A stretch of 7,650 bases of DNA from positions 1 through 7,650 of the forward strand of contig CAMJWQ010000163.1 in assembly GCA_946409475.1 (NCBI GenBank), given 5' to 3'. How positions within the stretch are numbered: the stretch's first letter is position 1; every line of letters begins with the position of its first letter. This DNA comes from an uncultured Lachnospiraceae bacterium. Lineage in GTDB: Bacteria; Bacillota; Clostridia; Lachnospirales; Lachnospiraceae. The notes beneath the pieces are model-generated. The model did not search any database. It had not been told where the DNA came from and was given only the letters and a program-made list of their open reading frames with translations. Shown here in pieces: positions 1 to 5,857 of this stretch. The position numbers were made by a program, and so were the translations under genes.

Positions 1-1
1 T

Positions 2-7
2 TATAAT
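2..7 (+). promoter_or_regulatory. Possible -10 box upstream of mtaB
   Basis: A perfect TATAAT lies at the left edge of the window, about 92 bases before the mtaB start. Its -35 partner would fall outside the window, so only half of the promoter can be judged. If it is used, mtaB would carry a leader of roughly 85 bases. I see no riboswitch-like or terminator-like structure in that leader. Confidence 0.3.
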
Positions 8-99
8 AGACATGAAATCTTTTACAATTATATTTACATATTACTGTTTTGAAAAATAAAAGTCAATAAGAAAACTGCTGAAAATAGGGTGATAAAAAT

Positions 100-1416
100 A
101 TGAAAAAGGTTGCATTACATAACCTGGGATGCAAAGTAAATGCTTATGAAACGGAAGTCATGCAGCAAATGTTGGAGAAAGACGGCTATAGTGTTGTACC
201 ATTTGCCGAAAAAGCCGATGTTTATATTATAAATACATGTACGGTTACCAATATGGCTGACCGGAAAAGCAGGCAGATGCTTCACAGGGCAAGGAAGCAA
301 AATCCCGATGCGGTAGTGATAGCGGCAGGATGTTATGTGCAGGCCGCAAAAGAAGAGCTGTTAAGCGACAAAGGTGTGGATATTGTAATAGGGAACAATA
401 GGAAAAAGGATTTGGTAAATATTCTCCACCGGTATTTTGAAAAAAGGGAAAAAACAGAAGCTGTTATTAATTTGGACCATACCGATGAGTATGAGGCATT
501 ATTTTTAGAAAAAACAGGTACTCATACAAGAGCAATTATTAAGGTTCAGGATGGATGCAATCAATTTTGCAGTTATTGTATTATACCCTTTACAAGAGGC
601 AGAGTAAGAAGCCGGAGCCTTTCTGATGTAAAAAAAGAGGTGGAAATACTGTCTCAAAGGGGATATAAGGAAGTGGTCTTGACAGGAATTCATTTAAGCT
701 CCTATGGCATTGATTTTGAAGAAGACGGTAGCCTGCTGTCACTTATTACGATGGTGCAAAGCATTGACGGTATTGAACGGATACGCTTAGGTTCTTTAGA
801 GCCCCGCATCATAACGGAGGACTTTATTAAACAATTAAGTGGGATGAATAAATTTTGTCCTCATTTCCATTTATCCTTACAGAGCGGATGCGATGATACC
901 TTAAAAAGGATGAACCGAAGGTATACAACACAGGAGTACGGGCAAAAGTGCAATATAATACGGAATTATTTCAGCCATCCCGCCATTACCACGGATATTA
1001 TAGTGGGCTTTCCCGGAGAAACGGAAGAAGAATTCAGTCAGACAAAGAATTTTCTCACACAGCTTCAACTGTACGAAACACACATCTTTAAATACTCAAA
1101 AAGAAATGGTACAAAGGCAGCGGCAATGAGTAATCAGGTACCGGATAAGGAAAAGACAAAAAGAAGTAATATTATGCTGAAAATGGGACAGGAAAATGCC
1201 GGTGCGTTCCGCAGGTATTATATTGGGAAAAAAGTCGGCGTTCTGTTCGAAGAAAAAATAGAGTATAAGGGACAGGAATATTGGAGCGGTTTTACGAAAG
1301 AATATGTAAAGGTATTATGGAAAACAGATGAAAATCCGGAGAACCATATCTTAAAAATGAAAATAGCGGATATACTAGAAAATGAATACCTGATTGGAAG
1401 TCGCAATATTACGTAA
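100..1416 (+). CDS. mtaB: tRNA (N6-L-threonylcarbamoyladenosine(37)-C2)-methylthiotransferase MtaB
   Basis: Radical-SAM enzyme predicted to convert t6A37 to ms2t6A37 in ANN-decoding tRNAs (YqeV/MtaB branch of the methylthiotransferases). The 438-residue length fits the family. The N-terminal MTTase domain carries the three cysteines of one 4Fe-4S cluster: C11 (LGCKVN), C47 (INTCTVT) and C78 (AAGCYVQ). The radical-SAM motif CNQFCSYC supplies C153, C157 and C160, followed by IIPFTRGRVRSR, typical of MtaB. SLEP (232-235), LSLQSG (258-263) and IVGFPGE (301-307) are conserved radical-SAM core elements. Residues from about 370 form a short TRAM-like RNA-binding tail. The ATG is preceded by AGGGTG at 86-91 with an 8-base spacer. 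The gene is separated from ireB by 172 bases and is probably its own transcription unit. MiaB and RimO are the alternatives, but the motif context favours MtaB. Confidence 0.93.
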   Translation: MKKVALHNLGCKVNAYETEVMQQMLEKDGYSVVPFAEKADVYIINTCTVTNMADRKSRQMLHRARKQNPDAVVIAAGCYVQAAKEELLSDKGVDIVIGNNRKKDLVNILHRYFEKREKTEAVINLDHTDEYEALFLEKTGTHTRAIIKVQDGCNQFCSYCIIPFTRGRVRSRSLSDVKKEVEILSQRGYKEVVLTGIHLSSYGIDFEEDGSLLSLITMVQSIDGIERIRLGSLEPRIITEDFIKQLSGMNKFCPHFHLSLQSGCDDTLKRMNRRYTTQEYGQKCNIIRNYFSHPAITTDIIVGFPGETEEEFSQTKNFLTQLQLYETHIFKYSKRNGTKAAAMSNQVPDKEKTKRSNIMLKMGQENAGAFRRYYIGKKVGVLFEEKIEYKGQEYWSGFTKEYVKVLWKTDENPENHILKMKIADILENEYLIGSRNIT

Positions 1417-1453
1417 TTATATCATCAAAATTTATGCAGCACACTAGTGACGC

Positions 1454-1534
1454 GGGAGGAATCATAAATGTAAAATATTCAAAAATGCAGAAGAAATTGT
1501 AACCGGAATGAAACATATAAAAAGAATGGATTGA
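1454..1534 (+). other. Start-stop element (ATG-TAA) or decayed small ORF
   Basis: A strong Shine-Dalgarno sequence GGGAGGA (1454-1460) is placed 7 bases before an ATG (1468-1470), but the next codon is TAA (1471-1473). One frame over, 20 sense codons (1472-1531) run to a TGA at 1532-1534 and read KIFKNAEEIVTGMKHIKRMD. If the single T at 1471 were absent, the ATG would join this frame and give a 21-residue peptide. This could be a frameshifted remnant of a lost gene, a real AUG-stop regulatory element, or chance. I do not recognise the peptide. The stop overlaps the -35 box of the ireB promoter. Confidence 0.3.
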
Positions 1535-1559
1535 AATTTTAATGAAACTATATTAAAAT
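1531..1559 (+). promoter_or_regulatory. Predicted sigma-A-type promoter for the ireB operon
   Basis: TTGAAA (1531-1536) and TAAAAT (1554-1559) are separated by exactly 17 bases. Each box differs from the vegetative consensus by one base. A start site near 1566 would give a leader of about 20 bases before the ireB GTG. It lies in the largest gap before the gene series and is the best promoter candidate in the window. Confidence 0.65.
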
Positions 1560-1588
1560 GAATTATAAACAACTAAGGACGTGATGAG

Positions 1589-1852
1589 GTGAAAGATAAG
1601 AACAATACCCAATACTTTAAAATCCAAACGGGACCGGATTTAAAGGTGTGCGATGTTTTATCCACCGTATATCAGGCAATGACGGAAAAAGGCTATAATC
1701 CTGTCAATCAGATTGTTGGCTATATCATGTCAGGTGATCCTACCTATATTACCAGTCATAATAATGCCAGAAGCCTGATTATGAAAGTTGAACGTGACGA
1801 ACTGGTAGAAGAATTATTAAATCATTATATAAAAAACCATTCTTGGAAATAG
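1589..1852 (+). CDS. ireB: IreB family regulatory phosphoprotein (formerly DUF965)
   Basis: Small cytosolic protein of 87 residues. In Enterococcus faecalis, IreB is a substrate of the PASTA-domain Ser/Thr kinase IreK and a negative regulator of cephalosporin resistance. The signature is clear: EKGYNP (33-38), NQIVGYIMSGDP (40-51), NAR (59-61) and ERDEL (68-72). Thr7 matches one of the two N-terminal threonines (T4 and T7) reported as phosphorylated in the enterococcal protein, while position 4 is Lys. The GTG start is the only workable one: the nearby upstream ATG (1584) and GTG (1581) read straight into a TGA. AAGGA at 1575-1579 sits 9 bases before it. It is first in the gene series, followed by ruvX after 13 bases, the same order as yrzL-yrrK in B. 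subtilis. Confidence 0.93.
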   Translation: MKDKNNTQYFKIQTGPDLKVCDVLSTVYQAMTEKGYNPVNQIVGYIMSGDPTYITSHNNARSLIMKVERDELVEELLNHYIKNHSWK

Positions 1853-1865
1853 ACGGGAGGATAAA

Positions 1866-2303
1866 ATGCGCATAATGGGACTGGATTATGGTTCCAAGAC
1901 AGTTGGGGTCGCCATCAGCGATCCGCTATTGATTACGGCTCAGGGAATTGAGATAATAAGACGCAAGCAGGAAAATAAATTAAGGCAGACATTTGCACGG
2001 ATTGAGGAATTAATTAAATTATATGACACAAGTGAAATTGTCCTTGGTTTTCCAATTAACATGAATCATACAATAGGTGACAGGGCTGATATTTCCTTGG
2101 ATTTTAAAAGCAAATTGGAGTCCAGAACGGGGCTTCCTGTTGTTTTATGGGATGAAAGACTTACCACGGTTATGGCAGACCAGGCCATGAAGGAGTATGG
2201 GATCAGGAGGGAAGAACGGTATCTGCATGTAGATCGCATAGCAGCCATGCTGATATTACAAAATTATCTGGATTATAAAAAAAATAAAAGAAAAACAGAA
2301 TAA
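1866..2303 (+). CDS. ruvX: RuvX/YqgF family Holliday junction resolvase-like nuclease
   Basis: YqgF protein with an RNase H-like fold, 145 residues, the usual length. Family members are described as putative Holliday junction resolvases, and in some bacteria take part in 16S rRNA 5'-end processing. Visible motifs are the first strand LDYGSKTVGVA with acidic D7, VLGFPINMN (59-67), WDERLT (95-100) with E97, and HVDRIAAM (121-128) with D123. D7, E97 and D123 form the expected acidic triad, so the protein looks catalytically intact. GGGAGG at 1855-1860 precedes the ATG by 5 bases. The gene lies between ireB and the DUF1292 gene, an arrangement conserved in Firmicutes. Which role dominates here cannot be told from sequence. 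Confidence 0.92.
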   Translation: MRIMGLDYGSKTVGVAISDPLLITAQGIEIIRRKQENKLRQTFARIEELIKLYDTSEIVLGFPINMNHTIGDRADISLDFKSKLESRTGLPVVLWDERLTTVMADQAMKEYGIRREERYLHVDRIAAMLILQNYLDYKKNKRKTE

Positions 2304-2321
2304 AATTAAGGTTGTGAAAGT

Positions 2322-2579
2322 GTGGAAAAAATAAAATTTGTAGCAGAAAACGATGAAGCTGTGGAATTTTTTGTGCTCGACCAAACCAGAATAAACGGTA
2401 AGAATTATTTACTGGTAGCCGACAGTGAGGAAGATAATGCCACTGCTTATATTTTGAAAGACCAGTCATTGGATTCCGAACAGGAAAGTATTTATGAAAT
2501 AGTGGAAGATGAGGATGAGCTGGATGCCGTATCCGGTGTATTTGAAACTTTAATTGAAGATATTGATATTGAAAGGTAG
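2322..2579 (+). CDS. DUF1292 domain-containing protein (YrzB-like)
   Basis: An 85-residue, very acidic cytosolic protein (26 Asp/Glu), with no signal peptide, membrane segment or cysteine. The pattern EFFVLDQTRINGKNYLLVAD, an acidic stretch, then AYILKD and a second acidic stretch (62-68) before the C-terminal helix is typical of DUF1292, the family of B. subtilis YrzB. Its function is unknown. The GTG start has a modest AAGG at 2308-2311, 10 bases upstream; the overlapping GTGs at 2314 and 2320 are out of frame. It follows ruvX by 18 bases. Conserved linkage to ireB and ruvX suggests co-expression but does not reveal a job. Confidence 0.88.
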   Translation: MEKIKFVAENDEAVEFFVLDQTRINGKNYLLVADSEEDNATAYILKDQSLDSEQESIYEIVEDEDELDAVSGVFETLIEDIDIER

Positions 2580-2596
2580 AAACCTTTTTATATAAG
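2569..2596 (+). promoter_or_regulatory. Candidate promoter for the Fur-family gene
   Basis: TTGAAA (2569-2574) and TATAAG (2591-2596) are 16 bases apart and lie across the end of the DUF1292 gene. Each box differs from consensus by one base. A start near 2603 would give a leader of about 20 bases. The spacer contains a perfect 6-base inverted repeat (2572-2587), listed separately. This could allow the regulator and RNase J to be expressed independently of ireB. Confidence 0.4.
2572..2589 (+). repeat. Inverted repeat within the fur promoter: operator candidate or weak terminator
   Basis: AAAGGT (2572-2577) and ACCTTT (2582-2587) are perfect inverted repeats with a 4-base AGAA loop, and the right arm runs into five Ts (2585-2589). 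As RNA it would be a 6-bp hairpin with only two G-C pairs, so termination would be weak at best. As DNA it sits between the proposed -35 and -10 boxes, where an operator could lie. It does not resemble a classical Fur or PerR box. Confidence 0.3.
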
Positions 2597-2612
2597 ATTA
2601 CCTGTTTCGATT

Positions 2613-2618
2613 GGAGAG
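2613..2618 (+). promoter_or_regulatory. Ribosome binding site deciding the Fur-family start
   Basis: GGAGAG is the only convincing Shine-Dalgarno here. Its GGAG core is 6 bases before ATG 2623 and 12 before ATG 2629. The in-frame TTG at 2611 would contain the site itself and has no purine-rich site upstream, so ATG 2623 is preferred. Confidence 0.6.
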
Positions 2619-2622
2619 TTAC

Positions 2623-3078
2623 ATGTCAATGAGTCAAGAGGTATTTAAAAACCTGTTAAGAGAAAAGGGATTGAAGATAACGACACAAAGGCTTCTTGTA
2701 TTAGAGATATTAGCGACCCATCGAGACAAGCATTTAACCGCAGAAGAAATCTATGAATTAGCCAAAATAAAATATAACGATATAGGCTTGGCAACGGTTT
2801 ATAGAACTATACAATTGTTATTAGAGCTTAACTTAATTGATCGAATCAACTTGGATGATGGATTTGTCAGATACGAAATTGGCCGTATGAATGCAAACGT
2901 ATGTAAACACCATCATCATCATTTAATATGCTTATCATGTGGGAAGATAACATCTTTTGAAGATGATTTATTGGATTCTTTAGAAGCAAGAATTCATAAT
3001 ATAACAGGTTTTCAGGTGGTGGATCATGAAGTTAAACTCTATGGTTATTGTATGGATTGTAAGAAAAAACAAATCTGA
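2623..3078 (+). CDS. Fur-family metal/redox-responsive transcriptional regulator
   Basis: Dimeric winged-helix DNA-binding protein of the Fur/PerR/Zur family, 151 residues from the chosen ATG. The N-terminal DNA-binding half shows GLKITTQR (16-23), HLTAEEIY (37-44) and the recognition-helix signature ATVYRT (57-62). The C-terminal half has the metal sites: a run of five histidines (96-100), then CLSC (103-106) and CMDC (143-146), the two CxxC pairs of a structural zinc site. E85 in VRYEIG and H135 are probable regulatory-metal ligands. Whether it senses iron, zinc or peroxide is not clear; a Glu rather than Asp near position 85 argues mildly against PerR. Starts at 2611 (TTG) or 2629 (ATG) are possible. 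Rnj follows after 39 bases. Confidence 0.9.
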   Translation: MSMSQEVFKNLLREKGLKITTQRLLVLEILATHRDKHLTAEEIYELAKIKYNDIGLATVYRTIQLLLELNLIDRINLDDGFVRYEIGRMNANVCKHHHHHLICLSCGKITSFEDDLLDSLEARIHNITGFQVVDHEVKLYGYCMDCKKKQI

Positions 3079-3103
3079 TGTGCGGAAACATACATAAAAT
3101 CAT

Positions 3104-3110
3104 GGAGGTG
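3104..3110 (+). promoter_or_regulatory. Strong ribosome binding site supporting a TTG start for rnj
   Basis: GGAGGTG lies exactly 7 bases before TTG 3118, near-ideal spacing. The ATG at 3102 overlaps the site and is out of frame with rnj, and the next in-frame ATG (3181) would remove the first conserved beta-strand and GGLEQIG. Confidence 0.75.
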
Positions 3111-3117
3111 TTATTTT

Positions 3118-4782
3118 TTGACAAAAACAAATCAATCGAAATTAAAAATCATTCCTTTAGGCGGTTTAGAGCAGATAGGAATGAACATTACTGTCTTTGA
3201 ATATGAGGACAGTATCATTGTTGTGGACTGCGGATTATCCTTTCCCGCAGATGATATGCTGGGAATTGATCTGGTAATTCCCGATATTACCTATCTGAAA
3301 AATAATATAGATAAGGTAAAGGGATTTATTATTACCCACGGCCATGAGGATCATATAGGCGCTTTGCCCTATGTATTAAAAGAAATCAATATTCCCATTT
3401 ATGCTACCAAACTGACTATTGGAATTATTGACAATAAATTAAAAGAGCACGGGTTAATCCGAGGCACCAAAAGGAAGGTTGTCAGACATGGGCAATCCAT
3501 AAACTTAGGATGCTTTCGAATTGAATTTATAAAGACCAATCACAGTATCGCTGATGCGTCTGCCCTGGCTATTTATTCTCCGGCAGGCATTGTGGTTCAC
3601 ACAGGAGATTTTAAGGTGGATTATACCCCCTTATTCGGTGATGCCATAGACCTGCAGCGTTTCGGCGAAATCGGGAAAAAGGGTGTATTGGCACTTATGT
3701 GTGACAGCACCAATGCCATACGTGCCGGCTTTACCATGTCGGAAAGGACAGTGGCAAAAACCTTTGATAACCTGTTCGAGGAGCATAAAAACAGAAGGAT
3801 ATTTGTAGCAACCTTTGCTTCCAATGTTGACAGGGTACAGCAAATAATCAATACGGCCTACAAATTCGGCCGTAAGGTTGTGGTAGAGGGCAGGAGCATG
3901 GTAAATATCATATCCATAGCTTCCGAATTGGGGTATGTGAGTATTCCGGATAAAACCTTAATTGAGATAGAGCAATTAAAAAACTATCCCGATGAGCAGA
4001 CGGTTATTATAACAACGGGCAGCCAGGGTGAATCCATGGCAGCTTTGTCAAGGATGGCATCGGGGGTTCATAAGAAAATCACCATTAATCCCAATGATAC
4101 AATTATCTTTAGTTCTACGCCAATACCTGGAAATGAAAAGGCTGTTTCTAAAATTGTTAATGAATTATCGAGAAAGGGAGCAGATGTCATTTATCAGGAT
4201 GCCCATGTATCAGGACATGCCTGCCAGGAAGAGATTAAACTGATTTATTCCCTGGTTCATCCCAAATATGCAATACCTGTTCATGGTGAATTCCGGCATC
4301 TAAAAGCGCAGGGTAAATTGGCTGTCGACTTGGGAATACCCAAAGACAATATTTTTATTCTTACGTCCGGAGATGTGCTGGAAATGGATCAGGAAAGCGC
4401 CAAAGTGGTGGACAAGGTTCCGGCAGGGGCGGTTTTTGTAGATGGTCTTGGTGTTGGTGATGTAGGTAATATTGTACTTAGGGATAGACAACACTTAGCG
4501 GAAGATGGTATTATTATAGTGGTTATGACATTGGAAAAGGCATTTAACCAATTAATAGCGGGACCGGATATTGTATCCAGAGGATTTGTCTATGTTAGAG
4601 AATCCGAAATGTTAATGGAAGAGGCAAGAAGAGTGGTAGAGGATGCACTTATGGAATGCCTGGATAAAAAAATTTCGGACTGGGGTAAAATTAAAAACAG
4701 TATACGGGAATCCCTGAGCAGTTATATATGGAAAAAGACAAAAAGGAATCCCATGATACTTCCCATTATAATGGAAATCTGA
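3118..4782 (+). CDS. rnj: Ribonuclease J
   Basis: Metallo-beta-lactamase/beta-CASP ribonuclease with 5'-to-3' exonuclease and endonuclease activity, central to mRNA turnover and rRNA maturation in Firmicutes. Its 554 residues match RNase J1/J2. Conserved features are IIPLGGLEQIGMN near the N-terminus, the zinc motif HGHEDH (74-79), H142 (NHSIADA), D164 (HTGDFK), GSQGE (301-305), STPIPGNE (333-340), the SGHA motif (365-368) and HGEFRHL (389-395) with the late histidine ligand. All catalytic positions are present, so it should be active. The C-terminal domain (about 450-554) is complete. Translation starts at TTG, supported by GGAGGTG. It sits between the Fur-family gene (39-base gap) and the MltG-like gene (40-base gap), unlike B. 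subtilis, where the ruvX and mltG homologues lie close together without rnj. J1 and J2 cannot be told apart from this window. Confidence 0.95.
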   Translation: MTKTNQSKLKIIPLGGLEQIGMNITVFEYEDSIIVVDCGLSFPADDMLGIDLVIPDITYLKNNIDKVKGFIITHGHEDHIGALPYVLKEINIPIYATKLTIGIIDNKLKEHGLIRGTKRKVVRHGQSINLGCFRIEFIKTNHSIADASALAIYSPAGIVVHTGDFKVDYTPLFGDAIDLQRFGEIGKKGVLALMCDSTNAIRAGFTMSERTVAKTFDNLFEEHKNRRIFVATFASNVDRVQQIINTAYKFGRKVVVEGRSMVNIISIASELGYVSIPDKTLIEIEQLKNYPDEQTVIITTGSQGESMAALSRMASGVHKKITINPNDTIIFSSTPIPGNEKAVSKIVNELSRKGADVIYQDAHVSGHACQEEIKLIYSLVHPKYAIPVHGEFRHLKAQGKLAVDLGIPKDNIFILTSGDVLEMDQESAKVVDKVPAGAVFVDGLGVGDVGNIVLRDRQHLAEDGIIIVVMTLEKAFNQLIAGPDIVSRGFVYVRESEMLMEEARRVVEDALMECLDKKISDWGKIKNSIRESLSSYIWKKTKRNPMILPIIMEI

Positions 4783-4822
4783 CGGACTTATCATCTGCCT
4801 GCAGGTATAAAGGGTGAAATAA

Positions 4823-5203
4823 ATGAATGGTAGTAAAGGTATTTATAAAATTATCAATGTGTTAATTCGAATTATCATATACACGGTTTTGGTATTTTGT
4901 ATCTATAAAGGAGCAATCTATGCTTATGATTTTGGCTTCTCCGTATTTACGGACGAGCCTGTTGACGAAGAGCCGGGCAGGGATATTTCGGTTACCATTT
5001 TAGATGGATATTCGGCCTATGAAATTGGAGAAGTATTGGAGGACAACGGCCTCATTAGTGATCCTAAAATTTTTTGGGCGCAGGAACTGCTTTCCGAATA
5101 CCATGGGAAAATGGAGCCGGGAATTTACACTCTCAATACCTCAATGACCATTCATGATATGATAAAGGCCATGTCGCCCGAAGAGGAGACGGAAGAAGAG
5201 TGA
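4823..5203 (+). CDS. MltG/YceG-like membrane protein lacking the catalytic domain
   Basis: A 126-residue membrane protein. Residues 10-36 form one hydrophobic segment preceded by a short basic N-terminus (K5, K9, R16), predicting an extracytoplasmic C-terminal part. Residues 55-118 resemble the LysM-like N-terminal module of endolytic transglycosylase MltG: VTILDGYSAYEIGEVLEDNGLI, then PGIYTL and a MTIHDMIKAM helix. Full MltG proteins are about 340 residues or more and end in the YceG catalytic domain with its catalytic Glu; here the protein stops after the module with an acidic tail (EEETEEE). The next gene overlaps by 4 bases, so no broken remainder lies downstream; it looks like a settled short form. 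AGGGTG (4811-4816) precedes the ATG by 6 bases. The position matches yrrL (mltG) next to yrrM in B. subtilis. A peptidoglycan-binding or regulatory role is inference. Confidence 0.75.
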   Translation: MNGSKGIYKIINVLIRIIIYTVLVFCIYKGAIYAYDFGFSVFTDEPVDEEPGRDISVTILDGYSAYEIGEVLEDNGLISDPKIFWAQELLSEYHGKMEPGIYTLNTSMTIHDMIKAMSPEEETEEE

Positions 5204-5844
5204 TAGTGGATGAAAGAATTGTTTCTTATATTAATTCTCTTAATAAAGAAAACGATGATTTATTAAATAGTATAGAGGCCCGGGCGATAAAGGATTTCGT
5301 GCCGATTATTAAAAAAGAAACGCAAAATCTTTTAAAGGTATTGCTTACCATAAAACAGCCGGAAAGTATACTGGAAATTGGTACGGCAGTCGGATTTTCC
5401 GCACTATTAATGAGCTGTTATGCGCCTGGACATATAACGACTATTGAAAAATATGAGAAAAGAATTCCCATAGCCAAAGAAAATTTTCTTAAGGCGGGGA
5501 AGGATAATAGAATCACTCTGCTGGAAGGGGATGCTTTAGAGATTTTAAAATCTCTAAAGGATTCCTATGATTTTATATTCATGGATGCATCAAAAGCGCA
5601 GTACATCCATTTTTTACCGGATATTCTCAGAGTGTTAAAAGCAGGCGGAATCTTAGTGTCTGATAATGTGCTGCAGGACGGAGATATCAAAGAATCCAGG
5701 TTCGCCGTGACAAGGAGAAACCGGACGATTCATAGCCGAATGCGTGAATATTTATATGAAATACAAAATCATAAGGAACTGGTATCAACCATATTGCCCG
5801 TGGGTGACGGTGTAACTGTCAGTACCAAAAATATTTCTTTATAA
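5200..5844 (+). CDS. trmR: tRNA 5-hydroxyuridine methyltransferase TrmR (YrrM-type O-methyltransferase)
   Basis: SAM-dependent, metal-dependent class I O-methyltransferase of 214 residues. TrmR (B. subtilis YrrM) methylates ho5U34 to mo5U34 in tRNA. Motif I is ILEIGTAVGFSA (57-68), with acidic E83 in motif II (TIEKY), EGDAL (109-113), IFMDASKAQY (126-135) and SDNVL (154-158). D129, D155 and N156 fit the metal-ligand pattern of catechol-OMT-like enzymes. KQPESILEIGTAVG and PVGDGV (200-205) resemble YrrM closely. The GTG start overlaps the previous stop (GTGA), and GAGGAG (5183-5188) inside the upstream gene is a probable ribosome site; GTG 5206 is an in-frame alternative. The trhP gene follows 13 bases later, supplying the hydroxylation step that precedes this methylation. 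A small-molecule O-methyltransferase is the alternative, but the neighbour argues for tRNA. Confidence 0.85.
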   Translation: MIVDERIVSYINSLNKENDDLLNSIEARAIKDFVPIIKKETQNLLKVLLTIKQPESILEIGTAVGFSALLMSCYAPGHITTIEKYEKRIPIAKENFLKAGKDNRITLLEGDALEILKSLKDSYDFIFMDASKAQYIHFLPDILRVLKAGGILVSDNVLQDGDIKESRFAVTRRNRTIHSRMREYLYEIQNHKELVSTILPVGDGVTVSTKNISL

Positions 5845-5857
5845 GAGGATGTAAATA

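Noticed and set aside
1408..1417. Palindrome ATTACGTAAT at the mtaB stop as a terminator or operator
   Set aside because: It is short, has no loop and no T-run, and could not form a stable RNA hairpin.
1442..1449. Palindrome CACTAGTG in the mtaB-ireB gap
   Set aside because: An 8-base palindrome with no repeat copy nearby; expected by chance at this scale.
2717..2937. Five-histidine run in the Fur-family protein as an artificial tag or expansion
   Set aside because: Histidine clusters just before the first CxxC are normal metal-site residues in this family.
4028..4243. A 71-codon plus-strand ORF inside rnj
   Set aside because: It is fully contained in the conserved RNase J frame, lacks a convincing ribosome site and shows no recognisable motif.
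4798..4805. Palindrome CCTGCAGG between rnj and the MltG-like gene
   Set aside because: Isolated 8-base palindrome; the nearby TATAAA (4806-4811) has no -35 partner at usable spacing.
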